Shown in pieces: positions 33,820 to 47,221 of a stretch of DNA of 64,000 nt. How positions within the stretch are numbered: position 1 is the stretch's first letter; each line of letters begins with the position of its first letter. The translations under genes were made by a program, and so were the position numbers. The notes beneath the pieces are model-generated. The model was not told the origin of the DNA, ran no database searches, and worked only from the letters and a program-made list of their open reading frames with translations. The stretch is from Anaeramoeba flamelloides. Taxonomy: Eukaryota; Metamonada; Anaeramoebidae. The DNA lies in contig JANTQA010000023.1 in the NCBI GenBank assembly GCA_027625915.1, positions 8,494,001 through 8,558,000 on the forward strand, given 5' to 3'.

Positions 33820-34310
33820 TAGTCAACGTGGCCCGGTTAGAGGAATAAATTGTGTTTAAACTGTTTGAATCGATATTAGAAGAAAAAATTTGATTTATGG
33901 AAATTTCAAAATTGAAATCTTTTTTTCAATTTTTTTTTTTTCTTTTTCGATTTTTTTTTAAAAAGTAATTCATTCGAAGATTTTTTTTTATTGCTAGATC
34001 TTATGTCGCTTGGTAAAAATGTGTTATTTTAATATTACTGAAACAGTGAAAATGATTGTATAGTAATCATATTTTTTTTCTATTAAGTTTAATTTGGATG
34101 CTCAGTTGAAGATCAAAATGAGTATTGTTGTTTTTCTCAATAAGGAATGGAACTAAAGAATTTAAGTTTGTAAATAATTAAGAAAAACTTTGGATTGTTT
34201 AGTTTTACTTCAGAAGTATATCAACAATTTTTGTATGTGTAGTTTTCTATTTATTTCTTATTTTTTCTTTAAAGATCAATTCTAAAATAAAAAAATTGAT
34301 ATTTGAAAAA
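33820..34310 (+). repeat. Dispersed repeat C, copy 2
   Basis: Shares with copy 3 'gaaatttcaa.attgaaatc', 'ttattgc.agatc', 'aaaatgattgta' and with copy 1 'gttgaagatcaaaatga' and 'attgttgtttttctcaata'. Confidence 0.65.
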
Positions 34311-35529
34311 AATGAATTTTACTTTATCAGACACAGGTTTATCTAAAAATTTGGAAAATATATTATCTTTTTAAAAATAAAAATAGAAGTTATTCTCAGC
34401 CGTGAACCATTCAAGTCTGTATATTTGTTAAATATTTGAAATTTATCAATTTTGTCCCTTTGGTGAATGTATAACTTAAAATTCACAAAATCTGAAAATT
34501 TTATTCAGATATTTACTAAATTAAAAATCAAATTATAATAATTAATATTTAACAAACGTTTTTTTTTTTTGTTAATTTTTAAGGTATAATTATTGTATTA
34601 AATTTCATAATAAAGGGCTAATTTTTTTTAAATTTTTTTTATTTTATTTTTAGTGGAAAACAAATATTTCTGGTGTATAAAACTGAATATTAAAGTTATA
34701 ATTTTTATTATTATAATAGATAACTTCAATTTCTAAAAATATTTATTTTCAAATTTTGATTTTTAATGGGTCAATGATTTTGAAATGGATTTATTTTAAT
34801 TTAAGAAAGGAACTTGATCATTTTTAATTCGCATTAAAATAGGAACAATTAATTTGTTAAAAGTAATCCTTACTTGAAAGTTACACGAGTTAAATCTAAT
34901 TTTTTATAAAACAATTATAAAAAGGAAAGATATAAATAAAATAAATCTCTTATCTTATAAATGTAAAAATAAAATAAAAATTGTAATTTTAGTTTTTTTA
35001 TAAATAAAATTAGAATTTATCAAAGGAAGAATCACAATAAAGCAAATTTATATTTTTTTTTAGGATACATTTATTAATTAATTTACCATCTTAGGGGTGT
35101 TTTATAATTTCTGTATGTAACTAAGGGTGATTATTAATATGTTCAAATAATTAATCCATACACTGATTTGGAAATTTAATTGTAGCTTCGATAAGTTTTA
35201 TGTTTATCTCTCAAAAGGAGATAATTTTTAAGAATTTTTACTAATTTTTTTATTTGATCAAAAAGATTGGAATCTGTGGATTTACAATTTGATATTTATT
35301 GGTATATTTTGACTGAATTAAGAAACCTAAAGGAAATAAATGTGTATAAATTAAAAAAAAAATCATCAGATTAAAAGTTATCCTTGATACAATTTAAGGA
35401 TCATGAGCGAATAAAGACTAATTTTTGTTAAAGTACTGTTGTTAAAATAACCCTTTCAAACTTTTTTTCGTTTAGGTTTCAAATTAAAAGAGAAGTTACT
35501 TTTTGATAGAAAGTGGAGAAATTAGATGA

Positions 35530-36090
35530 TAAAAGAAATATAAACTAAATACAAAATTTTCCATTCGGTTAAAACAGTCCAAACAATCAGTATAATATAA
35601 TTTCATTCAATTTGGAAATAATTTGGATTTTTTTAAAATATGAAAATCATTTTTTCATCATAGTGTTTTTTTCTCATTTTTTTTTTGAATTTAGTTTTTT
35701 GTTTTGGTAGATCAAAGATTTTTTTAAAAAATTGATATTATATCAAAGTTGGGCTGTTCCAAATAGAAGAACTCAAATAATATTAGTTAGTTGGTGTCAT
35801 CTAATTTTTAGTTAATCAATAATGTTGATATAATTTAAAGAAATTTGCCAATTAAATTTTTTTTTGTTAGTCTACAATATTTCAAAGTCATCGATAATTT
35901 TTTTGTATTGATAAATATTTATTGTCTTTTATGAGTATTTTAATTTATAAAAAAAATTTAAACTTTTCAATTAGTGGATGGTCCTAATTTGGCATTTCTT
36001 CAAGAATTAATTAAATATGATTTTTTTTTTCAAAAATTAAATTTTAGTCAGTTAAAAATTTTGAACTGATATTTAGAAACAATTATATAT
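35530..36090 (+). repeat. Dispersed repeat B, copy 3
   Basis: Nearest relative of copy 2; aligned by eye across its full length, with small indels. Non-coding. Confidence 0.7.
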
Positions 36091-37584
36091 TTTAAAAAAA
36101 AAACATGGAGTCTAAAAAAAAAAAAAAAAGGAGGATATTATTTAATTTTATAGAAAATTAACTTTTATCTTGTGTTTTTATTTTTGGGGTGGCACTGGGT
36201 AAGTTAAAAGGGGGTATTTGAAAATAAAAAATTTTAAATTTTGAAATTATCTATTTTTTTTACAGTATCTTTACAACAATTTTTTTTTTTTTTTTGGAAT
36301 TAAAACTATTTTTTATTGAAGTATTACAAAACTTGACGGTTACCATTTTCAAGTTTTTTTTGAGTATATATCATTTAAATACCAAAAGATTTCTTTTTTG
36401 GCAGAGGGTATAAGTTTTTTAACTAATAATCCAAAAATATTGTAAATTTTGAACTTGTCCATCTTCGAGAAAAATTATTAAACTTTTAAAAATGTTAATT
36501 AGTTTTGGAAAATATTTTTGTAACTTATTTTCGGGAATTAATCATATTTTAACTTTTTTTGTATATGAAATTTAGGCATTTTTTTTTTTAAATTTAACTC
36601 TTATTACAATCTGAATTTATTCTGTGCAAATAATTGAAGTTTCATTTATTTAATAACAAAAACTATTTTAAAATGATTTGAATAAAATTAAATTTGAAAG
36701 GTTACAAATTTTTTGATCATTTCAGATTAGAATAAAAATATACATGGATCTAAAAAAAATGAATCATCAAAGAAAAAAATGAAAAATAAGTATTATTTTT
36801 CATTTCCACTTCTGAAAAGGTCACATTGATAGCTTTTTGGCGTATATTTATACTGTGGAAATATAAACTACATACTTATTAGAAATAATTTGGATTAAAC
36901 ATTCAACTGTGCTATACATGTCCAAAAATTCAAAAATCGTTTTTATTGATGTAATTCCCAAAGATTTTTTTATTTAATTTCGGAATTTGTATCGTAGAAA
37001 AGAATTTTACAAAATAAAAACAAAAAAACGAAAAAAATAAAATTAATATTTAAATTCTGGCCAGGGTATCTTCACATACAATCCGATTTAGTCATTAGTT
37101 ATTCTAGTCTTTGTAAAAGGTATATTCACTAATCAAAAAAGATGTATAATTGTATTCTATTTTATAATTATTTTTGTTTTTAGGTTGTCAATCGAAATTT
37201 TTATTTAGGTTTAGTTCTATTTGGAATTTTTAAAAAAATTAAATTTTTTCTTTAGTTAATTAAATAAGAGAAATGAAATTTTCGATTGTATTGCAAATTA
37301 AATATCTTAAATAACCAATCACGTATTCTTATTCTCATAGTTTTCAATTCGGATTTTGGGGAAAAAAATAATAAATAGACAAAATTTACACTTATAAAAA
37401 ACTTTTAAAATTCACACAAAGTTGAAGAGCATCCAGTTGTGGGCCAAAATAACATTGAACAACATCTAATAAAATATGCTATTTACCCAGTTTCATGGAT
37501 TATGTGCCTTAAATCCAGGAAAGGTAAAAGATAAAATAAATTATCATTATAATTTTTTTCAATTTAATCATTAAAGTAAAAAAG

Positions 37585-37995
37585 TTTGGTACAATTTTTA
37601 TACAGGATTTTTTGAGAAAATGAAAAGTAAGATATATTAATAAAAGAAAAATAAATCATTTAGGGCAAAATGGGGGGCTCATCATAATATCAGTATTTCA
37701 AATACTATCTTTTGTTCAGGGGTTTTAATTTAATCAATCAATTCAAAAATATTTATTGAAAAAAATGAATATTTTTTAGTTCTCCAAAACAACTTTTTTA
37801 ATTTTGTTAAAAAAAAAAATTTTGAATTTTTTATGTTCATTAGATTGAAAATAATATAATGAATCATTTTTAAAAGTTGATTTATTTTGTCTTCTTTTAA
37901 TTGATTTTACTTTATGTTTTTCTTATTGTTTGCTAATTAAAAAAACATATTTAACTTTTTTTCCCCTGTTTCACTAGTATTTCAAAATGGTAAAT
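37585..37995 (+). repeat. Dispersed repeat A, copy 1
   Basis: Family landmarks in order: 'gaaaagtaaga', 'attaataaaagaa', 'caaaatgg.gg', 'ctatcttttg', 'tgaaaataatataatg', 'cttcttttaattgatttta' and 'ccctgtttcact'. More diverged at its left end than copies 2 to 4. Confidence 0.6.
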
Positions 37996-39375
37996 AAATA
38001 AATAATTATGCAATTATGGAAAACAATTGATTCTCTATTTGTGTCATATTTATTAAATTTCAAATTCTATTTTTGATAATAAAATGACATTTTACATATG
38101 ATTCGAACAAATTTTTAAATTGTAAAAAAAATCTTAATATAACCTGAAAAGGGGGATTTTTTAACTTTAATTGTTCTATATCAAGAAAAATAATTTTTTG
38201 ATCAAAGACATTTCATCTTACTAAAGAATTTTTTTTATTATAAGTGAAGTTATTAAAAAGTGAAAAATTAGTTCTATGTTGAATTTTTTTATGAAAAGAT
38301 TTTTTTAATTTGCAAAAGTTTGAGCCTCGGAACAACAAGATTTTTTTCTACTGGGATTAAAATTAAATCAAAAGGTTAGGAACCACAAGTGAAATTAAAC
38401 AAATTAACAATAAGAATAAATTTTTTGATTAAAAACCTACTGTCTTTTAGCATTATTCTCAGAAATTTGGATTTTGGAAGAAAAAAAATATAAAAAATAC
38501 CTTTTTGAATCACAATTAGAATTCCTACCAAGTTTAAATACCATTCAAATAAGAACGAAAATAACAAACCCACAACCTAACACAAGATAATCTTTTTGGT
38601 TTATGATTTTTTTGAGCATTGAAAGGAAATACTCAGATTCACCAAACACAATCAATTATCACAAATACAATTTTCTTCTACGTTTAAAATCCAAGAATTA
38701 ATCAGTAAAATGTTTTGCAGCCCAATTTGAACGATAAGACAAGCAAAAGAATACACTTTTAATGATAAAACATTTAATTTCTTTTTATAAAGAGTAATTC
38801 CTATCTTTTCTCTAACCATGTTTTGTTTTGATAAATATTAAAACAACAAACCACCATTTTAAAAAGAAAAAATAAAAAAACAAACTGAATACTGAATGAT
38901 CAAAAACTTCTCAAAGTCAAAACAACATTACTTAATCTGACATCATATTGAAAAATTTACACGTCATTAGAAACTTCTAAACAAAAAATATTGAGAAATT
39001 TTAAAATTACCAGTAAAAAAAAAAGTAAAAATAGAAAACGTCATTTAAAATTCAAAGACAAACACCTTTCAATTTTAGGAATCCAATTTCCCAAAGAAGA
39101 CTTTTCCAAAAAAAATCCTTCGGAATTATTTGTACAAAGCAAACCAACTGAAATTATGATCTTTTTTCTATCAATACTCCTTTACTGAGAAACAAACAAA
39201 TGAAAAATGATTAACAGCAATACATCCACTATACACCTCTCTAAAAAAACACCTTGAGTAACCATTATAATCTCAATTTTTTAAGAATTTAACACCCAGA
39301 TTAAAGTTTCCAAAATTTGAGAATAATCATTTTTTTTATTTCATATTTTGCTTCTTATCAAAACAAAATATTCTA

Positions 39376-42300
39376 ATGTCGGAGAAACAAACAGAAAAAA
39401 AGGTACCCTTTTAAACAATTTTTCTTCTTGTTTTGAAACCTGATTTGTTTTAAAAACTTTTTTCTTTCCTTTTTCTTTTTTTTTTTTAAATTAAATCCAA
39501 AAAATTTTCAAAAAAATAAAAATAAAAAAATAAATAAAAAAAAAAAAAATATAAAACCAAAAAGCAAGTAAAATCAACAAAAAGAAGAGACTTTTTAAGA
39601 GAAATTGAAATTGATGCACAAAAATTATGGGCGAAAACAAAAGAGTTTGAGGTTGATGTTACCGAAAAGGATCCAAAATCAGACGTCAGCAACAAATATT
39701 TTGTAACCTTCCCTTACCCATACATGAACGGGTGCTTACACATTGGGCATGCGTTCAGTATTACCAAGGCTGAATTCAAAATCAGATACGAAAGGATGAA
39801 TGGAAAGAAGGTCTTATTCCCCATGGGCTTCCATTGCACTGGTATGCCAATTTCAGCTGCCGCTGACAAATTGAAAAGGGAGCTTGAGACAAGTGAAGAG
39901 GATAAGGAAAAAGAAAAGAAGAGGAAAGAGGAGTTTGAAAAAAAAAAGAAAGAAGAAAACGTGCCCAAGATGCAGTCGCTCCAAAAGTACCGAAGTAGCA
40001 AATCGAAGCACGTCTCGAAGACCGGAGGGATCACCACACAATTCCAAATCATGAAATCGCTTGGCATCCCTGAAAAAATGATCCCTGAATTCAAAGATCC
40101 AAACAAATGGTTACACTATTTCCCCGAGATCGCCAAAAAGGATTTGAAATTAATGGGCTGTGCAATTGACTTCCGAAGGTCGTTCATTACCACCGAAATC
40201 AATCCATACTACGACAGCTTCATCCAATGGCAATTTAACAAGCTCAAGTCCAAAAACAAGATTAAATTTGGTAAACGATATTCCATCTATAGCCCTTATT
40301 CCAAGCAGCCATGCCTTGATCATGATCGATCCTCTGGGGAGGGGGTGCAGCCACAGGAATACACGATGGTCAAATTACAACTCAAGCAATTACCCGAAAG
40401 CATGAAGGAAAAATTCGCCGAAAGGAATGTCTACTTGGTCGCTGCCACCTTAAGAGCAGAAACCATGTTTGGCCAAACAAATTGTTGGGTCCTACCAAAG
40501 GGCGAATATTGGCTCTATGAAACTGTCACCAAAGAGATCTGGGTGCTTTCAGAAAGGGCAGCCACAAATTGCTCGTATCAGGAATTTTCGAAGGAAATGG
40601 GCAAGCCCGTTTGCTTGGGCACTGTCACCGGAAAGGAATTATTAGGGCTCCCATTATCTGCACCCTTATCGCCATATGAAACCGTATATGCGCTCCCATT
40701 AATGACAATTAAAATGAACAAGGGAACAGGCATTGTCACCTCTGTGCCATCGGACGCACCTGACGATTACAGAGCACTCCAAGATCTCAAGGAAAACGCC
40801 GAATTACGGGAAAAATACGGCATCACAGAGGAAATGGTCAATTTTGACCCCATCCCAATCATCGAAATTCCAGAGTTAGGGAACCTCGCCGCAGTGACCG
40901 TCTGCAAGTCAATGAAAATTAAGTCGCAGCACTCTGTCAAGAAATTAGCGCAGGCTAAGGAATTGTGCTACACCAAGGGATTCTATGAGGGTAAAATGAT
41001 CGTGAAGGGAATGGAAGACGTTCTTGTCAAAGACGCCAAGGACATCATTAAGGATCGATTGATCAAAGAGGGAAAGGCAGTCAACTACTGCGAGCCAGAA
41101 TCCGAGGTCATTGGGCGAAACGGCGATAAATGTGTTGTTGCCCTAACTGATCAATGGTTCCTCGATTACGGCGAAGAAAGCTGGAAAAAGCAGGCAAATG
41201 AATTACTCGGCAACATGGAAACCTACCACAAGGAAACAAGAAAGTCCTTTGAGTTCACCCTCGGCTGGCTCAAGCAGTGGGCATGCTCTCGAGAATTTGG
41301 CCTCGGATCCAAAATCCCTTGGGATCGTAAATGGCTCATCGAATCCCTGAGTGATTCCACCATTTATATGGCCTATTACACCGTCGCACACTACCTCCAG
41401 GGTAACATTGAAGGAACAGAAAAGGGTATCGGCAACATTGATCCCAACCAGATGACCGACGAAATTTGGGATTTCATCATGCTTGGAAAGGACGAGCTCT
41501 CCAACGAAAACACCATCCCCAGGGAGACCCTCTTGAAAATGAGAAGAGAATTCGATTTTTGGTACCCACTCGATCTGAGAACCTCTGGAAGGGATTTGGT
41601 TCGAAACCATTTAACCTTTTGGCTCTACAACCACGCCGCCATCTTCCCACCTGAGAAATGCCCCCGATCTGTGCGCGCCAATGGGTTCCTCTTGTTCGAT
41701 AACGACAAAATGTCCAAAAGCAAGGGTAACTTTATTACACTCGAACAGGCAGTCAAGAAATTTGGCGCCGATCCAATGAGGTTCGGACTCGCCGATTCCG
41801 GTGATAGCACTGAAGACGCAAATTTCGTTGCGGAAACCGCCAACAAGGCCATTTTGAAATTAACCAACCAAATCAATTGGTATACAGAAATGCTCGAAAA
41901 GCTCCCAAATTTACGAGAAGGCAAAATCACGAGCTTTGTCGATAAGGTCTTCTTTGCCCAAATCAATTTAGCCATCCAAAATAGCAAGGCCTGCTACGAC
42001 AAAATGCTCTTTAAGCAAGCGCTCAAGCAAGGATTTTATGAGTTACAAATCGCGAGAGATATCTATCGAAAGAAAGTCGGCGGTAACGACAACATGCATA
42101 AGAAACTTGTCACATTCTTCATGGAAACCCAAATCTTAATCATGACACCTATCGTGCCTCATTTTGCTGAATATCTCTGGAACATGATCGGCAAACGAGA
42201 GGAATTAGGCCTCGTCATCAACCAGCCATTCCCTAAGGTCGTGGATTTCGATGTTTCAATGGTTTTATCAAATGAATACTTAAATAAATCAGTCAATACT

Positions 42301-42774
42301 TTCAAATTCGCTCTCCACAAGTACTTAAATCCTAAAAAGAGAAAAGGTCAACAACGAGTTAAAGTTGAACAACCCACAACAGGGATAATCTTTCTCAGCA
42401 AAAAGAGATCAGATTGGCAACTCAAGGTTTTAGACATTTTAAAAAAATTCTATAATGTTGAAAATAATGTCTTTGATGAAACAAAGGTTATCGTAGGTGA
42501 AATTAGAAAGCACAACGATTTGAAAAAAATCATGAAAAAGGTTATGAATTACATCAGGATCGTAAAACAAGACTCTCTTGGTAATAATGGCGCTTCTTTA
42601 GAAGCTAAATTATCCTTTGATGAAAAAGAAATTTTAGAAATTTCTAAAGACTTAATTTGTGAAAATTGCAAAATTAAAGAAATCGAAATCTATTATGTCG
42701 AAGATAATAATGCTCCTGAATTAATAGAAAAAAGAATTTCAGAAGTCGGTAAACCTTCAATCGCTTTTAAATAA
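39376..42774 (+). CDS. LARS1: Leucyl-tRNA synthetase, cytosolic (archaeal/eukaryotic type)
   Basis: Two exons: 39376-39402 (MSEKQTEKK) and 39565-42774, joined in phase 0 across a 162-bp intron (donor GTACCC, acceptor AAAAG), giving 1078 residues; yeast has 1090. Exon 2 opens with a conserved lead-in ([16 protein letters not shown], then [12 protein letters not shown]) that continues upstream of the first in-frame Met at residue 63, so the 5' exon is needed. HIGH box is HIGH at 68-71, KMSKS at 724-728. The CP1 editing domain is present, with [11 protein letters not shown] (302-312) and [15 protein letters not shown] (396-410); Ala replaces the usual Pro in LRPE. 'GFHCTGMPI' and '[18 protein letters not shown]' are typical of the cytosolic form. 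It charges tRNA-Leu with leucine; in animals and yeast it also senses leucine for TORC1. Codons are strongly C-ending through most of the gene but switch to A/T-ending from about 42245. Confidence 0.97.
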
Positions 42775-42789
42775 TTATTATTAATTTTT

Positions 42790-42827
<38 letters not shown>

Positions 42828-43026
42828 CTATTCTTTTCTTTTCTTTTCTTTTCCTTTTATTTTTTTAAAAAGTTTTAATTGATATTTAAATTCATTTTGA
42901 ATAATCTTAGAAAAAACAATATCAATAACAATTTACATAACCTAAATTTAATTAATTTTTTATTAATTATTTTTAAACAGTTAAACTTTTATTTTTGATT
43001 TTATCTTTACAATAAAAACTGATCTT

Positions 43027-43075
<49 letters not shown>

Positions 43076-44980
43076 TTCTATTTGAAATCAAATAAGTTTG
43101 AGAGAATTTTTTTTTAAAAAAAAGAAGAAATGAAGAAAATTATCTTATCAAAATGGTTTTTCTTTTCTCTAAATATTTTTTTCGTCTGTTAATAAAGAAA
43201 ATTATTGTATTTTTGTAAATCAAGAAAAAATCACAAAATAAGCATTTTTTCAGACATAATAATCTATCTTATTTCTAGATCATAGATCTTTGTTAGTCTA
43301 TACTCTAATAATTTAGAGTAATAGTGAAATTTTTTATTTTTGACAACTTTTTTAGTTAAATGCCATTAATTTTCAAAAATTGATTGGATAAGGGAATTTT
43401 TGAAAATGGGAGTTTTTTCTTGATTTTTAATAACTTGTTTTTTTTTTTTTTTTTCAAAAATAGAATTCTAAATTTGTTTTTTTTTATGAAACTCAACTTT
43501 TTATTGATGGTGAGAGGAGAAGAAAAAATAACTATGAAAATATATTTTAATTTTAAAACTTTTAATTTTTTTAGTTGGGTTAGCAAATTTTAAAATTATT
43601 CTTTCAAAATTTAATATTTGTCTTGCTAATAAACATTAAAAACATAAAAAAAAATTAAAAGAATTTTTTTTTTTGAATTTTCAATTGTTATTTTAATTTG
43701 TTAATTGTAGTAACTTAATTAAAAGTATAAAATAAATCAGGTTATCTGATTTGGAATTTAAAATTTTACAATATATTTTTCTTTCCGTTTAATAGTATAA
43801 TATTAACGATCAAGAAAAATATATTGGATAATTTTTTCATTACTTTCTGGAAATAATAACTTTTTGTCATTCTTTGCTAATTTCCATTGTGTTGTTTATT
43901 GTACTATTTTTCTATTATTTAGAATCTTGAGATGTCAATAGATATAATTTTTATTTCTATTATTAATTTTTTATCCAAACAATGTTTAACTGTAAGTAAA
44001 ATAAAAATAAAACCAAATTTTTACTCTAAAATTTAAAAATACAAATAAATTATTTAAAAATTTTTTTAATATTTATTCAAAATCCAACTTTAAAAGTTTA
44101 AAAGATTGTTATTGATTGTTGCTTGACTTTTAGATATTTTCTACAAAAAAAAAAAAAAAAAAAAAAGTTTGTGGATTCGATATGAATAACACAACATTGT
44201 ATTTTAGATAGAAATGTTGTATAAAAAATAGTGTAATTACTTTTATCTTACTTAAAAAACAGTATTTTTTAATAATATTACACAAGTATTTTAGATTTTT
44301 TTTAAGTGGGTAATTATATTTTAGATTTTTTTAATGTTGAAATGTATCTGAAACTCAATTATCCAACTCGTTTCTTTAAACCAATTTAGATTGATGTTTT
44401 AATTAAATATGGGAGTGTAATAGATCCTAGTATAATATATTTAGATCAATGATAAAATAATGAAATTGAAAAAATTACAAAATTAATCAAGAAAAAATAA
44501 GTAAAAATCATTTATTTCCTGATCTTATTAGTAAAATTTGATACAATTTCTTCTTCTTTGCTTTATTTTATTATTAATTCTTTAATGGTCAAACTTTTGT
44601 TGAAAAATTTATGATTAACCAATTACATCTAATTTCTGAAGAATTCCCAAATGGAATTTTCAAAAACCTATTATTATTTAATTTGTCTAATTCTAGATTG
44701 GGTCCCGAAAATAGGTTATTTTTGAAAATTCTTCTTCAAAAATTAAGATTCGTTGTGTATACTTGTTTGATCTGATAATTATTTAAATTCAATTAAATTA
44801 AAAACTCAAAATAATTCTGGATTTTGCTTTTTTTTTTTTTCTTGAATTTTTCAATTATTTCGTCCAATTTTTTTATAATTGTTTTTTGATTCTGAGTATT
44901 CAACCCCTTTATTTTAATTTTTGAAATATTATTCTTTGTTTTTGATGTGTTTGATAAAATTATTTGAAAAAACAAACTAT
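42775..44980. other. Spacer downstream of LeuRS with long T tracts
   Basis: Begins with T36 (42792-42827), then a short TTTTC repeat (about 42833-42855), then T46 (43029-43074). The opposing frames at 43356-43593 are lysine- or phenylalanine-rich products of A/T runs and are not treated as genes. The rest is unique AT-rich DNA in which I see nothing. Confidence 0.6.
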
Positions 44981-44982
44981 AA

Positions 44983-45395
44983 TAACTGTTGAAGAAAAAA
45001 AGTTCAACATACTTTTTAATTGGGAACCTAAATAGAACCTGATAATGAAAAGTAAGATCAATTAATAAAAGAAAAAATAAATGAATAAAGACAAAATGAA
45101 GGATTCAAACACAATAACAGACTTTATAATACTATCTTGTCAAGGTATTTTTCTTTGGTTAATCAATTATTAAGAATTTGTTCAAAAAATTTGACCAATT
45201 TTTGAGATCTCCAAAACCACACCAACAATTATGATAGAACAAAAATTTAAATTGTATTTGTTGAAGTGATTGAAAATAATCTAATGGATTGTTGTTGGGA
45301 GTTACTTGGTTTCTTCTTTTAATTGATTTTATTTTTCGTTCTCAGTAAGGTTCACAATTAAAAGCCATGTTTCATTTTTTTTTCCACAACGATAA
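44983..45395 (+). repeat. Dispersed repeat A, copy 2
   Basis: Very like copy 3: 'gggaacctaaatagaacct', 'agtaagatcaattaataaaa', 'gatctccaaaacca', 'ttaaattgtatttgtt' and 'cttcttttaattgatttta' recur in order at the same spacing. Confidence 0.75.
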
Positions 45396-45732
45396 GCAAA
45401 TTTATAAAAAAATGCTAAATAGTAATGTTGTGAGAAATCCAAGGAAAATAATTTTTGGGGTTTATCCAAATAAAGAAGACAAAGAAATCAATCTTCGAAT
45501 ATATAATTTAGTAAAAGATATTATTTTCATTCTTGAATTCAACAAATTTATCAGGAAAGGTGTTCTTTCGTTGTTTGGCTTACTAAAAGAAAAGATTTAT
45601 TTCAAATACAAACCCTTTCGGGTATATTTCATTTTAAGGGTTTATTTTAGGATTAATCTCACTCACCCCCATAAATACATTTCTAGATCCAAAACCATAT
45701 TTAATAAAACTCAAAAATTTAATCAAAAATAA
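45367..45732 (+). other. 121-codon open frame of doubtful status
   Basis: The longest frame in the window not assigned to a gene. It starts in the tail of repeat A copy 2. From residue about 16 the sequence (NSNVVRNPRKIIFGVYPNKED...) is less biased than chance frames, and given the stop frequency of this DNA a run of this length is not expected often. I recognise no family. It may be a decayed gene or coincidence. Confidence 0.2.
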
Positions 45733-46456
45733 TATCGAAATATTTTAGATTCAACTCTGATTTACTTTGGGTTCGCTTTCTTTTCACAAATAGAGCAGTG
45801 AATGAATTTTTTAGTTTCAAAGTTTCAATATCTGGGGTTACTCAAAAAATCTTTTTTTTTTTTAGTAAGGTTGTTGCTATTAAAATTTTTTAAAATAGTA
45901 AAATATACCTACTTCCATAATCCAAATTATTTTAATTTCAAAGATTTTATACAAAATATAAAGATCCAAAAGAAATTCTGTTTCAAATTTGCAAAAAAAA
46001 AAAATTTAGATTAAAGTTATTGTTAAAAAGCGAGTAACAAAGGTTTTAAAAAGCTATTCCCATACTCTTTAAAACACTCGAACAAATAGTTTAGTAATGC
46101 CCTTTAAAGAAAACAGTCAAAAATTCGAGAGATTAAATACTTGTAACTCTGTTTTTGTTTTAATTTGGATTTCCTAAGCAGGAAAAAAAGAATTAAATCA
46201 ATTTTTTCTTGTCAAGAATATGTAAACAATAAGGATACTATAAAAAATGTTTAATAAATTGTTTATTTTTTGTTAATTGGTAAAAGTTAAAATTGAAATC
46301 TATTAATATTGATCCTTTATGCTTATTTAAAAATAAACCAAGAATATTCAATTTCTTTATTTCAAATAGACAATTTAAGTAAAGTTTGTTTTAGTCAGAT
46401 TTATTTTGTTTTGTTTTTTTTTTTTTTTCACCAAAAAATAGCTCTGTTTGTTCAGT

Positions 46457-47221
46457 TTATTTCTTCTTTCCTTGTCTAATTTTGATGAGTCTTTCTTTGG
46501 TTTTTTGAATTTTGTCTCTTCTTTCTTTAGCAAGATCTCTTTCACGTAATTCTTGTGGGATCACTCTGGTTTCAATGACTCTTTCTGGATATCTGACTTT
46601 CATATAGGTTTTAACTTGTTTGGCTTGTTTTTGTAATTCTCTTTTGGAGTCTTGTTTGTTTGGGTTCTCTTTTTTTGTGTTGTTTCAAAGTAAAATATAA
46701 AAAAAAAAATAGAATTAAAAAAAAAAAAAAAAAGAAAGCAAAAAAAAAGTAAATTAAAAGATTCAAAAGAAAAAATAAAAAATCAAAAAAAAAAAAAAAA
46801 AATCAAAAATATCTAATTATGGATTCTTACTTCTTCTTCTTGGGAATAAGATCAATTTATCTTTATACTCTCTGAGTCTTTCAACATTTTCTTTCAAGGT
46901 CTGAGCAGATCTGTTTTTTCTTCTTTTGTCAACAGCAATACCAATACCCATTGCTTGGTGTCTTGAAATGCCTGCCATTTTCAATTCGCGGTGAGTGAAG
47001 CCTCTTCCTGATTTGATTCTCATGTTGTATCTTTGTGTTTGACAATGGACAATTGGTCTAAGTGAGCCTGATGCTGGTCTTGGTGCAACTTTGATTGCTT
47101 TTTTGATTCTGTTTTGTTTTCTTCTTGTCTTTCTTGCTGGTTGATCAAACCATGTCTTTACTCTTGTTTTCCAATCTTTATGGAAATGGACGTTTGGTAA
47201 GGTTAATTTATAATTTGGCAT
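46457..47221 (-). CDS. RPL13: 60S ribosomal protein L13 (eL13)
   Basis: Two exons, 46831-47221 and 46457-46668, joined in phase 1 by a 162-bp intron (donor GTAAGA, acceptor AAAAG), encode 200 residues; human L13 has 211. Exon 1 has the family's core: [19 protein letters not shown], '[13 protein letters not shown]', '[13 protein letters not shown]', '[13 protein letters not shown]' and the closing LILFPRRRK. The exon 2 part ([11 protein letters not shown]... to the C-terminal IRQGKKK) is Lys/Arg-rich and conserved only in its charge and helical ending, as is usual for eL13. It is a structural protein of the large ribosomal subunit. Without splicing, exon 1 would read into the intron and stop after a few codons. 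Upstream of the start are about 740 bases to the next gene, on the same strand. Confidence 0.95.

Larger units (their letters stand above)
24581..39375. other. 14.8-kb repeat-dominated region
   Basis: The longest stretch without a convincing gene. It holds repeat X (reverse), two reversed F repeats, four MITE copies, a 25-bp-arm foldback, and single copies of C, B and A. One short frame with less AT-biased composition lies at 30425-30616. The final 800 bases (about 38580-39375) are richer in A and C on the plus strand and probably include the LeuRS promoter. Confidence 0.5.

Noticed and set aside
39714-41987. Minus- and plus-strand frames of 62-135 codons inside LeuRS
   Set aside because: They overlap the conserved catalytic domain and have no protein-like character of their own.
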